Assembly: GCA_917880885.1 (NCBI GenBank)
Contig: OU862921.1
Span: 54,548,508-54,612,507, forward strand
Source: Limnephilus marmoratus
Taxonomy: Eukaryota; Arthropoda; Insecta; Trichoptera; Limnephilidae
Direction of reading: 5' to 3'
Length of the DNA stretch: 64,000 bases
Below are positions 45,505 to 57,351 of this stretch, one piece after another. A model generated the notes under the pieces. It searched no databases. It was not told where the DNA came from and worked only from the letters and a program-made list of their open reading frames with translations. Position numbers and translations under genes: made by a program. Each line of letters begins with the position of its first letter. Within the stretch, counting starts at the first letter, position 1.

Positions 45505-45951
45505 ATGATGAATGATAATAATATTACATTGTATAAATGTAACCTGCTTCCAATAGAAATTGTACAAAGAACAATTATTAAAATTATAATAAAAAAATCC
45601 TTAGACTACCCAACAGAACGCCTGTTTGAAGAATTTCAATTACCCACATTTAAAGATTTATATATTAAAAATTCATTAATTCAAATTATAAAAGAAAAAG
45701 ATAAATATCCATTTTTAAATGAAAACAGAACTCGACTTAAACATGTTTTTCTATTCCCAAAACTAAATACGTCTTTTGCACAGCATCATTATATTTACCA
45801 GGGAAGAACTTTTTCAATCGTCTACCAGAAGAAATCAGAAGCATTAATGATAAAACCCGAATACTGCTCTCTGTCAAGAGACATTTTAAAAATATTCTTA
45901 AGAAAAAAACTACTGTCAATTAATCTTACAAATATCCTTAGTTTTCCATAA
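45505..45951 (+). pseudogene. 5'-truncated LINE C-terminus
   Basis: Frame with VQRTIIKIIIKKSLDYPTER, LFEEFQLPTFKDLYIKN, typical of the post-RT region of the family at 38.7 and 61.3 kb; stop at 45949-45951. An AT-rich 3' UTR with a duplicated acctgtaaaaaaa phrase and A-rich tail follows to ~46215. Confidence 0.7.
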
Positions 45952-46257
45952 CATTCTTTCTTTTATAAAAAAATACACACCATTATCAAATAAATACTGC
46001 AGCTCACATATATTTATGTACAATTAATTATTTAAGTATTAACTTATAACTAATAACTAATAGCATTTATGTACACTCCCCTTCCATACACAAGCAAATG
46101 CTTTTAATGGAAGGGTAGTAAAAAAAAAACCTGTAAAAAAAAAACCTGTAAAAAAATATTTTGTTGTAAAATTGTTATTATAATAAATGTTTCAATAAAA
46201 AAAAAAAAAAAATAAAATTTAAAAAAAAAAAATTATAAAAAAAAGAAAGACAAACAT

Positions 46258-46412
46258 TCCCGGGTTACGAATAATATTTGAAAATCTCCCAGTACCACCA
46301 CAGTAACCGGAAAATGTTGCTTGTGTCGTGATAGAGGCATAGCCAGCCGAGGAATCGAACACGGGACGCCTGGGTGGGACCCAAACGCGATGCCAACTAA
46401 GCCACTGACCAG
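46258..46412 (-). mobile_element. tRNA-derived SINE, copy 3 (inverted)
   Basis: Minus strand carries the A box (ggtcagtggctta) and the B box (gttcgattcc complement ggaatcgaac at 46351-46360), with the body end cccgggttacgaataa at its left. Complete relative to copy 1. Confidence 0.85.
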
Positions 46413-46569
46413 TCGGTATTAATTTTTGAATAAATTACCTCGAGGGTGCTATACAAATATTTTTTTTAACTATATCTCATTTCTAACTATAAACTTGACT
46501 GGTCAATCTATTATAAACAACTTGCAAGACAACCACCGATAAGTTTAAATTTTTTTTTTACCACCGATG

Positions 46570-46735
46570 CAAGGAGCGGTGTTATATGTTTGACCGCCGC
46601 GCCGTCTGTGTGTCTGTCTGTGGCATCATAGCTCCTAAACGAATGGACCGATTGCGATGCATTTTTTTTGTTCGAAAGCTGACGTCATCGAGATGGTTCT
46701 TAGCTGCAATTCAAGAAAATCTGTACAGGCGTTTC
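46570..46735 (+). repeat. Probable dispersed repeat fragment
   Basis: gtttgaccgccgcgccgtctg, ctcctaaacgaatggaccg and gttcgaaagctga form a compact non-coding block. The middle phrase resembles the spacer repeat at 13.3-13.5 kb. Family unknown. Confidence 0.4.
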
Positions 46736-47039
46736 AAGGTCATCAGTTCTTTTTTGTATTGTTTCAGAGTGCTTTCAAACAAACGAAGTATTGAATTCCG
46801 TAAGTCTAAACTTAAACTTTAGGGTTTACACCACCCACACACACAGTTTACACCCGCGGTGTGCAATTGGGTTCCCTACAGAGCATTGAACCATCCTTAT
46901 TATTTATGTACTGTGTCTTCCTCCCAAACAGGTGCTTGTAGATTATGCTGGATACACTCACCCAGCGCTTGCCACCTCGTGGACTTTCACCAACCTGTCC
47001 CTTGTCTTGTCTATATTCTGTCATACTAACACATATTTT

Positions 47040-47215
47040 ATCTTGTATTTCCCGCTAAGCACTTGCATACTGCTTGCTAACAACATATGCAGGGACATTG
47101 GAGGTTTAAATTCGTTCTAAACTAAATGCAGCTTCGTTCTTTCAAAAAAATTAGAGGCCTTGCGAGAGCCTTGAAGGAGTAACCATCTGTTACTTATACC
47201 AGGGCGGGTAAGTGG
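47040..47215 (+). repeat. Dispersed module, same as in the palindrome arms
   Basis: agcacttgcatactgct, gcagggacattggagg, ccttgaaggagtaacca and gttacttatacca in the same order as 11.95-12.12 kb, with about four-fifths of bases shared by eye. Shows that the module is independent of the palindrome. Confidence 0.65.
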
Positions 47216-48365
47216 TGGATAACCTCAAAGTTCTCTTTTGTGTTGAGGGTTGCTTAAAATTTTGAAAATTTTACTTATTTTAAGCTATTATTCATATTCT
47301 ATTAGGTACAAATTATAGTATTGTGTTCAGTATGTCATCGTTAAAAATAAGCACATTACAGCAAAAGATATATTATGAAATTTTACAAAGAGATGATTAA
47401 TTTATTTATAATTTGACTATGAGTATTCCATAGTTCTAACCGGTGGCGGCTCGTGACTTTTGGGAGTGCTACAATGCTAATATTAAAAATTTGCTTTAAT
47501 GTTGTCGTAGGCAAAAATTGCGTTGATGCTGTCGACAAACGGATTATTGTATTAAGACCTTCAGGAAATCGGTACGGCGCACGGCCAAACTGAAATTTAT
47601 CGTACAAAAAACTGATATTCGAAAAACAAATGTTTGTTTTTGTTGTGAAGGTTTTAGGTACCCACCTACCTATATGTAACAACGTGGGATTGAATAGAAA
47701 TTTTTAGGGTGAGTGTGGGTGATAGTAAATGGACACATAGGTAGGTATCACGCACGTGAGCCGCGGGTACCTCCCTTAAGAGCTTCAGATGCGAACATTA
47801 AAGTACGTGACAAACATAGAGGCTAGTCTAACCAATTACCGTCAAAAATTAAAGCGAATTAGTTTAGTTTCGTATTGTTTGCCAACTCCTTTGTGTATCG
47901 GCACTCGTTAACATTATTTCTCCCCAGCCCTCTTGTATCTCTTTGTGATTCCCCGCCAGAGGGCGGCACTTACTATCAAAACTGCATGATAAATATTTAA
48001 ATTGCAATCGGTGGGGCCGCACGAGCTAACTCAGCCAACTCTGCTAACCCCGGTAACCCCAACAGCTCTCTCTCTATCGATTACTTTCTAAAATAACTCC
48101 TTTCAAATGGCAGAGGGGTGTTCTTTACAAGAGACCAGTGGGGATGAACGTCATCCTTATAATATCCCGATTCTACTTTTCGTTCACCCTCGATGTATTA
48201 AAAAACGAATTGTGTTAAAGACGACCAATTTAACGTTAACAGCATACATAAATGTGTAATTACCCAAAGATCATCCAGAATTATCTATGGAAGTGGTATA
48301 TTAAAAGCATTGGTAAGCCACTTAGGTGATTTTATACACAGACAAATGTTATGTGGTGGTTCATC
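47216..48365. other. No gene; possible small TIR element at 47442-47775
   Basis: ccggtggcggctcgtgac at ~47442 and cacgtgagccgcgggtacc at ~47753 could be the decayed ends of a small DNA element. Otherwise unassigned. Confidence 0.35.
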
Positions 48366-48405
48366 TTCTCTGCCCACCCCTGCGGAGAAACGGCGTGATG
48401 GTTAT
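48366..48405 (-). repeat. Short conserved repeat, pair with 24572-24615
   Basis: On the minus strand ccatcacgccgtttctccgc then aggggtgggcagaga, matching accatcacgccgtttccccg plus caggggtaggcagagag at 24.57-24.61 kb. Probable fragment of a dispersed lepidopteran repeat; function unknown. Confidence 0.5.
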
Positions 48406-48418
48406 TTAGATAAATATT

Positions 48419-48686
48419 ATTATAGAATAATGAAATAATTTTACGTTGTATAAACCATTTATTTGATGTGCAAATCCGACCGGTTTCGGAACAAACGTTC
48501 CTTCGTCAGGGAAAGCTTAAACTACTTTTTAATTTAATTTACTAATCTTTCCCTGACGAAGGAATGTCTGTTCCGAAACCGGTCGGATTTGCACATCAAA
48601 TAAGTGGTTTATACAAAGTAAATTTATTTCATTATTCTATAATGGATAACCACAAAGTAATAGCTACATTCAAAAATATAAAATAT
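48419..48686. mobile_element. Inverted pair of hammerhead-bearing units (Penelope-like), locus 2
   Basis: Arms 48419-48515 and 48547-48643, about 97 bp each with a 31-bp loop. Right motif: CTGACGA (48553-48559), hairpin GGAAT-gtct-GTTCC (48561-48574; ends in a U-G wobble), GAAAC, GTC (48582-48584). The left arm has the GGAAC version. The right unit runs on to ~48686 with the same end as the locus-1 left unit. Confidence 0.8.
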
Positions 48687-48689
48687 TAT

Positions 48690-49305
48690 TATCCTCATTT
48701 CTGTCACGAAGTCGGAGTTATAAGTGATTTACTACACCTTCACACTTGTCGAGAGGATCGATTCAAGGAAAAGTGTCAAGTGTGTACTTCCCTTACATCA
48801 CCCGAACCCGATATTGAGTGACTGACTACTGATACTGATACTGATGTGGGTACAAGTAACCTGAAACTTCGTGATCATCATTTTAATATCCGCAACAGAA
48901 TAGATTCGTCCATTTGTCTAAGTTTTAAATGTCTTTTATGATTTTTGGGAGCAGCATTTCTTAAGTGATATTTCCCAAAAACAGAGTTGTAAAATTATGC
49001 CATTGGGTGACCCTTAGAGCCTGTTTTAGTACGTAGGTATTTTTTTCTGCTTATTGTGAAACAAAACTCTTGACACGATAAAAATTTCGCGTTTTCGACA
49101 TTGAGTATTTATTTAAAGTGGAATTTTAGTCGTAAGTAGCGAAATTCGCTATTTTCCGGAAAATAACGACCTTAATGTAATATTCTGGTACCTAAGAAAA
49201 TAATCTCTAACAGACACCTACATACGATGTAAATATTCCTGTGTTTATGGTTTTGACAAGCACCTAATTGACACGAAACATATTTCACGGTGAAATCTAC
49301 CGGTT
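48690..49305. other. No gene seen
   Basis: AT-rich, unassigned. Confidence 0.5.
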
Positions 49306-49310
49306 CCATG

Positions 49311-49480
49311 CCAACTCAGAATGAACACAACCCACAACACAACTCAGAAAGGTCATTAAAAGCTATCAAAAAATATTTGAAAATAGCCGGTAACACCGGT
49401 AACTTAACCTATTTAACCAATTTTTTTCTCTTAATGACCTTTCTGAGGTGGTTCTGATTTGGTTTCATTCTGAGTTGGCC
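49311..49480. mobile_element. MITE-like inverted repeat, ~170 bp
   Basis: ccaactcagaatgaac at 49311 and gttcattctgagttgg-like right end (49463-49480). The arms continue imperfectly for ~48 bp to ctcagaaaggtcattaa. No coding capacity. Confidence 0.65.
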
Positions 49481-49484
49481 GGTC

Positions 49485-50070
49485 ACCCTATGTACCGCTA
49501 TGTTTTAAAATATTAAAAAAGAAAAAAAAAACATCAAATCACGTTTGTGGCAAAACACAATCGCTTTTAAAATGACACGGTTTTCACCAGAAACAAAGAA
49601 TTTGTGAACTTTACCAAAAAATTAGGCGGAGTTTTCAGAACACTAAATTCTCTATCTATGTATCTACGAATATATGTAACTACACAGTCAATGTCATGTG
49701 GGAAAGCCTGAATTTGGAGAAAAATTAATGAAAGTGCAACATACTAAATTTGTACAAGAGAAATAAAATAAAGAGTCGAACCAAGCTGCGAACATGGTAA
49801 CCACAGGCTCTGCAGCACGGGGCGGCCATTATTCGATTCAGGAAACTGCTTTTTGACCATCCTTCATTTCTAGTGGAAAGCATTGTCTGCGAGGGATAAG
49901 TCAGAGGGATTTTTATGTCATAGTAATTATTGACGTCGTGGATGCCTGCGACGCAAATCAAAACTCTCCGTGTCACGTTATCTTGTTTTGAGACATGAAT
50001 TATCAAAGTTTGAAGACGATTTCTCATAATCTATTTGTACCGATTTTTAATTTTGAGGTTGGATATTGCG
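49485..50070. other. No gene seen
   Basis: Unassigned; a 100-codon minus-strand frame (49725-50027) has no recognised motif. Confidence 0.4.
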
Positions 50071-50071
50071 T

Positions 50072-50233
50072 CAAATATTTTAGTTTAAAATATTTTGAAG
50101 GAAAATATTTGAATAGGGCGTCTATTTACCATTTTAAAACAACCTGCTACATTTCCCTATTGCCAATCCAAGACAGGGCCACATTCTAATTAAATATTTT
50201 CCTTTAAAATATGAAAAACTAAAATACTTTATT
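50072..50233. mobile_element. MITE-like element with ~39-bp inverted ends
   Basis: The left end tattttagtttaaaatattt and the complement of the right end (tattttagtttttcatattt) align, continuing through aaggaaaatattt. AT-rich, non-coding. Confidence 0.65.
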
Positions 50234-50289
50234 AAAATTGAAATTGAAACACTTTTTACCTTTTGTCCACTTATTTTTAAAATACTTTA

Positions 50290-52905
50290 TATAACGTGTA
50301 ACGCGTGCACTGTAATCGGGTGCGACATGCCGCTAGTGCCAGAAGATGCACACCACCGCTCGCTGGAGGTGTCGCAGCGTATATCCCGCGAGCTGTCCCT
50401 CCGAACGCCGCGCTCGCGCACGGTCCGCTCCTATCACAACGCTGACTATGTGCAGATTAATAGCGCCTTAGCAGCCGGACTGGACAACGACTCTAAACAG
50501 CAGCAATGTAGACTCAATTACGGCACGATTCTATTTCGAATTAAATAAGGTAATTGTCGCGCATGTACCATCTAGATCAATTAACATAGTCTCCAGGTAT
50601 CCTCCATGGTACAGTCCCGCATTAAAAAAAGTAATTAAAGATAAACTTAAATTTCATAAAAAATACAAAATTTATAACCGTAACTCTGACTATCAAACTT
50701 TCTCTCTTCTCCGAGAACGACAAAAGTGTATGGAAAAAGTGTGCTACAATAATTTTATTAATATTGCTGAAATTAATATTAATACCGATCCCAAACACTT
50801 TTGGACCTTTGTTAAATCTAAGCAAAAAAACTCTGAAATTCCTAACAATATGTTTCTTCGCTCTCAGCATGTATCGGGTGGGGAAGATATAAGTAACTTA
50901 TTTAACATGCATTTCCAATCCTCCTTCGAATCCCCCGCCCCGTGCACCTCGTCTACAACTCGAATATATAATCCAAACACCTCAGTTCTCAATATTAATA
51001 ATGTTAATATAAACACTGAATTAGTTTGTAAATATCTTAAATCATTAGACCCTACCAAAGGCAGTGGGCCTGATGGTATACACCCTGTATTCTTAAAGAA
51101 TTGCGCTAGTGTTCTATGTTATCCGCTATGTCTAATATTCAAAGCTTCATTATCTTCTGGAATTTTTCCGCAGGAATGAAAAAGTTCATACGTTATGCCT
51201 ATATTCAAAAAAGGAGACAAGCATAATATTGAAAATTACAGACCAATCTCTAAGTTAAATGTAATGGGTAAACTTTTTGAAAAAATAGTTTTTGATATCA
51301 TTTTTCCTTGCATACGACCACACATAATTTCAAATCAACACGGTTTTGTCACCAAAAAATCAACAGAAACTAATCTATGTGAGTTTGTTCACACAGTCCT
51401 TGTTGCTATGGATAACGGATATCAAGTCGATGTAGTCTACACAGACTACTCCAAAGCCTTTGATAAAATCCCACACAACATCTTAATTGAGAAAGTCGAA
51501 GCAATGGGAATACATGGTGACCTCCTTCGTTGGTTAGCCTCTTATCTCGACAATCGTATGCAAGCTGTAACTGTACAAGGATTCTGCTCTAGTTTCGTCC
51601 CCGTAACCTCAGGAGTTCCCCAAGGATCTCACCTTGGCCCCCTTTTATTCAATATTTTTTTGAATGACGTTAACAAAACTATCCGTAACTCTCAACTGTA
51701 CCTATATGCGGATGACAAAAAGATTGTCAAAATCATTAAGTCCGAGATGGATTGTCTAGAGCTCCAGAATGACCTTGACTCTCTGGTTAATGTATATTGT
51801 ATAGAAAATCGCCTTCTTTTGAATGCAGATAAATGTAGTGTTATATCTTATTCTCGAAAGAAACACACAATATTATATCCCTACATTATTAAGAACAATA
51901 TTTTAAACAGAATAAATGTAATACGAGATCTTGGAGTTCTATTAGATAGTAAGCTTCTTTTTCAATCTCACGTCGAGCATATCACGTCGAAGGCTTTGAA
52001 AATGTTGGGATTTATTCTTAGAGTAAGTTCAGCTTTCAAAAATCCACAAACATTTAAGACTCTCTACATATCCTATGTTAGAAGCCACCTGGAGTATGCT
52101 TCTACAGTATGGAACCCTCATTGTTCTACACATAAAGCAAATATAGAAAGAGTTCAGAAAAAGTTTATGAAATATGTCTCTTATCGCGTGCGAAATGATG
52201 AAAACTATGTCCCCGTAAACCTTAAATCTCTTGATCAACGCCGAGATATCAGAGACCTATTAATGCTCTATAAGATTATTCATAACTTCATTGACAGCCC
52301 GTACTTACTACAAAATATTCATTTCCGATGTCCATTAAGAGTTACTCGATCTCCAGACACCTTTTATATCCCTAAGAGCAAGACAAATTATCTTGAAAAT
52401 GTATTTGTAAGAAGAAGCTGTAGCACATTTAACAGATTATGCCCAAATATCGATGTGTTTAATACAAACCTTGATAAATTCACAGCATGCATAAAAAAAT
52501 AACACTATTGATGCCACATGTTTAACTATTAACTTAATATTTCATTGATTTCTGTATTTCTCTTTTTTTATTTTTAGTATCACCACATTTTCTCTCCAAC
52601 TTTTTGCAGTTGGAATTCAAATAAAATCACTTCCTGAAATATATTATTTATATTAATCAAAATTTAAATGTAAACCCTTGAAAAACCTCAGTTATTTACT
52701 TTTTGTAGATATAAGTAAGAAGATACACTTTATCAGAATTACTTATATCAGGTATAGGTATTGTGTATTTTTGCATTACGGTTCTAAATTATTTGTCGTT
52801 ATTTTATTGGTCTATGACATACTTATTTTTATCACTGTCATTTATGAATTTTGTACAGAGTGTTTATAACGCTAATAAATAAAATAAAATAAAATAAAAT
52901 AAGAC
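50290..52905 (+). pseudogene. Jockey-like LINE ORF2, 5' truncated, one frameshift and one nonsense codon
   Basis: Starts inside the endonuclease end (CDMPLVPEDAHHRSLEV, 50327) and the linker (RSYHNADYVQINSAL), shifts frame at ~50490, continues RFYFELNKVIVAHVP, RYPPWYSPALKKVIKDKLKFH, then RT: SGPDGIHPVFLKNCA (to TGA 51177-51179), MPIFKKGDKHNIENYRPIS, NQHGFVTKKSTETN, VYTDYSKAFDKIPH, TSGVPQGSHLGPLLF, LYADDKKIV (active site, ~51705) and the C-terminal region to TAA 52500-52502. The TGA sits where Trp (TGG) is expected. A 3' UTR and (AAAAT)n tail end at ~52905. Apart from two lesions and the truncation it is well preserved. Confidence 0.9.
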
Positions 52906-53089
52906 TGAACCGCACAATCAGAACTGATTAAATAGATTAAAAGAATTCGTCTTTGCAAACTTTGACACCTCAAAACATGGACGTTAGAACCCTATTCAAC
53001 TAAAGTGACTAACTCACTACAGTCCAGGGGTGGGGAACCTTTTTAGCGTCGCGGGCCATTTGGATGTTCATACTTTAACCCGCGGGCCG

Positions 53090-54180
53090 TTTCAGTCTGC
53101 AACCAGAATTTTATAACTGCACTTTGAAAACGTGAATGGTTTCCGTCAAAATGCATCAGCAGATGAAATCACAACTGAAATTTTTCGTTGAATTCTGAAC
53201 ACGAAACTAGTTTCAATTTAGATTAAATTTGCATGCGGGGAATTAAAACTACACTCAGAATATGAAAAGGCTTTCCTCTAATTTAGGCAGCATAAACTAA
53301 GAAATTAAAAATTTATAAATGCACTTCCAACATAAGAAATGCGTCAGCAAATGAAATCACACCTGATGAGTTCTCGTTGCATTCTTAACACAGAACTGGA
53401 TGTAATTACAGATTGAATCTGTACGCGGGGAATTAAAACTATACTCAGAACGTGAAATTGCTTTCCTCCAATACTGGCAGCACATATGCAACTACAAATT
53501 TATAACTGTATATTTATTCACTTCACACATTTATATTTATGCACTTCAGACATGAGAATGGTTTCTTACGAAACGCGTTAGCGAGATAAAACCCCACCTG
53601 GAATTTTTTCGTTGTATTCTAAACACAGAACTGGTTTTAATTATAAAGTTAGTTTATACGCGGGGAATTAAAACTCTACTCAGAACATGAAAATGGCTTT
53701 CCTCAAATACTGGCAGCACAAAGTACGCAACTAGAATTTCTTAAATGCACTTCTAACACGAGGAATGCGTAAAAAAAAACCCCACCTGGAAATTTTTTCA
53801 TTGCATTCTAAACACAGAACTGGTTTCAGTTATGGGGTGAATCTATACGCGGAGACTAAAACTACTGAGTGTAGCAATTTTACAGAGTACATGAAAATGG
53901 ATTTTCTCTAATACTGGCAGCAAAAAAGCAACTAGAATTTTATAAGTGCACTTCAAAAACGAGAACGGGTTTCTACGAAATGCGTAAGCAGACGAAACCA
54001 CACATGGAATTATTTCATTGTATTTACACACAAAACTCCCCAGCTTTAATTACTACTGCACCTAGAACACCAAAATGGTTTTACCTTCAAAATACGTTGT
54101 GAACACAAGATTGGTTTTACCTTTAGAATGAATCTGCATAGGATTTCACTAGTCAACCTGCTTAAATTAAGTTGTACACT
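53090..54180. repeat. ~190-bp minisatellite, ~5 units
   Basis: Phrases cgcggggaattaaaact (53236, 53425, 53659, variant 53849), acacagaactggtttt and ggcagcac recur at ~190-bp spacing, one interval longer (~234). Confidence 0.8.
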
Positions 54181-54360
54181 GATTATGTGATTGGTTTTTC
54201 TATATTTTTCAGCATATTTATTGTCCGCAATATAATTTTATGTTTATTTAACTAATTACAATACATTACTTGTAGTGATTTTTTTATGCCAGAAGTGTGA
54301 TAATTATAAATAAAATTTTAAGGGACGTGCTTGACTTAATATAACCAGTGATTCTTGACT

Positions 54361-54621
54361 TTATTTGGGGAGATTGTTAAATCTGCCTTTTAGTTCATCA
54401 TCGCTTTGTAATTGAATAATTTCGTGCTGCAGATTATCAGGCACATTCGATGGTTTGACGTTGAACGGTGTAACAAATATGTTCGAATTCGTTTGCTCTC
54501 TTTTCACGTCCTTAAATCGTTCATTAAATGCCTCACTCAATTTCGCGCAATCACCAGCGTATTCAAACGATGCAGAAGGCTTTTGTCCTTGCAGTGTTGG
54601 AAAATGCGTCGTCTCATTCAT
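54361..54621 (-). pseudogene. hAT transposase fragment (GTF2IRD2/ZBED-like)
   Basis: 86 codons: THFPTLQ, LSEAFNERFKDV, FVTPFNVKPSNVPDNLQHEIIQLQSDDELKGRFNNLP. This pattern (RF-DF ... F--PF ... VP--LQ-E-I-LQ-D--LK--F) is from the C-terminal part of Charlie-type hAT transposases and their host-gene relatives. The DDE catalytic core is absent. Its place inside the CAGGGG-ended element supports the hAT call. Confidence 0.7.
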
Positions 54622-55329
54622 TTCGAGTTACTTTCCACAGCTTTAATTTAGTTTCAAATGATTTCACGTTTCACTCAGCTTCAACTTTTCTTTTCTTCGT
54701 AGTTGTCATTAATAGGATTTTATTGATTTATTATCCACTTTACTTCCGCAACGATGACTAGAAAATAATTTTTATGACTGACTGCCTAAGATTCCCCTCC
54801 GAATAGAGTTGCTATCAATCCTGAAATATCGGACTGTGCCGTACAAGAAAATTAAAAGTTCCGATGGAATTTAACAATCGTTTCACAATAAAAAATTTAA
54901 ATAAAAGTAAAATGGGAGGTTTTATTACGTTTCCATCGGTATCTAAACTACTTGCTGGTAACAATTTTGTAATAACGTCTTAAAAATGCAACTGAAACAC
55001 CGTGAAAAACCCATCCCGTTCTGTGTAATTTTTTGTGGTTCTTTCAGCAGGCCGTACCAAAAGTGCCGGCGGGCCGCTGGTTCCCCATCCCTGCACTACA
55101 CCGATCTAAAACGATCGACTGTCAGATACAAACGAAATGGCAATTGAAAAAAGTAAAAATTGATGTTAAAACTTTGTAAAAAGAAGAATAAGCTGGGTTG
55201 AAAAGGATATAATATGTATTACGAATGATGGAGAAAGTGCACTAATAAATATTTAATAAAACAAGAGTTGTTTAAAATAGAGCAAAAAACTCTTCATAAA
55301 GGGTCTGAAAATATTTTGGTTAATAATAA

Positions 55330-55780
55330 TAATAATAACTCTGGTTTCCCTTCAACAACAAGCACCAAGCACCGCTATTGTCTATTATTATTATTGTCCC
55401 GTGTGTGCTATAACAGCACTATCTTTGTTAATTTTGTTCTTCTGTCATTGTTTTGTAAATACTGTATATTCTTTAGTTAATTTTGTTCTTCTGTCATTAT
55501 TTTGTAAATACTGTTTATTCTTTTATTATTTTCTTAATATTATAAGGAGCACTGTAGAATTATTTTAAAATTATTATAGTTAAGCGCACTTGAAGTGAAA
55601 TGTCACAAAACTGCGCTATATAAATATAATGTTATTATTAACAACGAATAAATCTTTCGCCTTTTACTAAAGATTTCCGTGGAGTGGAGCACTCAAATGA
55701 GTCTATAAACCAATTTTTGGACAATTTGTGTAGCGCCGTTTTCGTGAAAAATCACCTCAAGGGCGCTTTACAATTTATTA
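55330..55780. pseudogene. CR1/L2-type LINE 3' ends (two fragments)
   Basis: Plus strand 55330-55640: ends with gcgcacttgaagtgaaatgtc then ctgcgctatataaatataa and att repeats, the L2/CR1 3' signature; contains a 49-bp direct duplication (gttaattttgttcttctgtc at 55427 and 55476). Minus strand 55733-55780: a second 3' end (gcgccgttttcgtgaaaaatc, ctcaagggcgc) as at 28.74 kb. Confidence 0.65.
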
Positions 55781-55799
55781 TGAATCCTATGGACTATCT

Positions 55800-57350
55800 A
55801 ATTTTATTATTTTCAAATAGATACAGAAACATACTTACCTGCAGGACACTTCCGATATAGAAAATGAACAAAAGAAGTGTGTTTGCAATAATTGCAACCA
55901 ATGGTAATTTAAAAAAAACAGTTAGAACCTTGGCGAACTAAGCACGCGACTATATACAATGTATTTTTTTTATAACTAAGTAAGAAAATAAAATGTACTT
56001 TATGTGACGAGTTTAACAGACATTATTGGTTGCGCCTTCGTCTGAGAACAGCAAATCACAGAGAATGAATGTAGTGCGGTTTACCGACTACATTATTCAG
56101 GCGCTCTCTCGAATGTATGTAGTATGCAAGTTATTTTATTGTACTTGTTTGTACATTTATGTTTAAAAATATACTAATGATAACTTACGTATTTTGCTTA
56201 AGGTGGTTCTTTCAATCTATTTTGAATTTATTAATTAGTGTAGTTTCTATGGAACCCGGTTTCCGGTAGCGCATCATAATATTGGAATAATCATATTAAA
56301 TTAATTACCGGCAAAATGTTCTAATAATGGTAGTAATTTATCTGCCTTACTAGAAGATATCTACTCCGAGACGGAAAATAATACAAAAAAGAAAAATATT
56401 TAAAAAAAGAAAGAGTACGATAAATTTACACAAAATAAACATGAGAATATAAATTATGTGAATCAATAGTAAAAAGATATAAATATATACATAAATCATC
56501 TCCTTAAAGAATATGTATGCATAGGTACACACAATTTAAAAAGATTTATTAGAACTTGTTAAAGGGTTAAAAAATACCAAAAATTTGTAAAAAAAAAATA
56601 TTTAAAAAAACCAAAATTGTATTTTATTGTTTGAAACATGACATCATAAATATTTCGCGACCAAATTATGAGGTTATAAATACTGTTATCGTTTATACCA
56701 ATTATGTACTTAATAAATACTCTCTTTCCGTGGTACTCTGTGCAATCTTCTCCCAGTGCTATAATTATAATGAAAGTTTTAACAAATCAATCTTTCAACA
56801 CAACTTTTTTATTGCGTCAGTATTGGAGTCCTGGTGCTTCTTGTTAAATATTACGACAATTATGAAAAAAAAACCTCAAGTGCAATCAAAAGCAAATATG
56901 TTAATAATACACACTTAAGGGCCCGCAACCCGTATTTCTACCGATTTCTTACATATTTTCCTTAAACACGGCAAGTTTTAAAGCTGTTAAAAAAATATAT
57001 GTTATTCTTGAAGATAATATCTAGACTCTAGACATTGCCCGCGCCGAAACGCAAATTATATAAAATTCCCTCGATAGAAAAAAATCGCAAAGTACGCTCC
57101 AAAAATTATTATAAACATGTTTGTTTCAGTTATTTTATAAGTTATATGTATGAAAAAATTCACAGTGTTTCTTTAAATGCTGTTAAGATAATGTCCGCGA
57201 GATTTTGGCTCTATTTTAAACGAGTCGTGTTTTATTAAATATTTTCGCAATTTTCGTATCGATTTTGACGCTGTAAATGTTAGCGCTCTCCTCTAAAATT
57301 CGTAATTTCGTATCTCTACATCTTATTCTTTTTGAGTACGGTTGCAGAGC
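55800..57350. other. No gene seen
   Basis: AT-rich; the short frames here (e.g. 56631-56918, 57035-57238) have no recognisable motif. Confidence 0.5.
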
Positions 57351-57351
57351 C

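Larger units (their letters stand above)
53025..55093. mobile_element. hAT-like element with minisatellite and transposase remnant
   Basis: Inverted ends CAGGGGTGGGGAACC (53025) and GGTTCCCCATCCCTG (ending 55093), with subterminal gcgggcc on both sides. CACTACA occurs beside both ends (53015-53021 and 55094-55100), compatible with an eroded 8-bp hAT target duplication. The interior holds a ~190-bp minisatellite (53090-54180) related to the one at 37 kb and a transposase fragment on the minus strand. Confidence 0.8.

Noticed and set aside
49725..50027. 100-codon minus-strand frame as a gene
   Set aside because: No recognisable motif, poor composition for coding, no supporting context.
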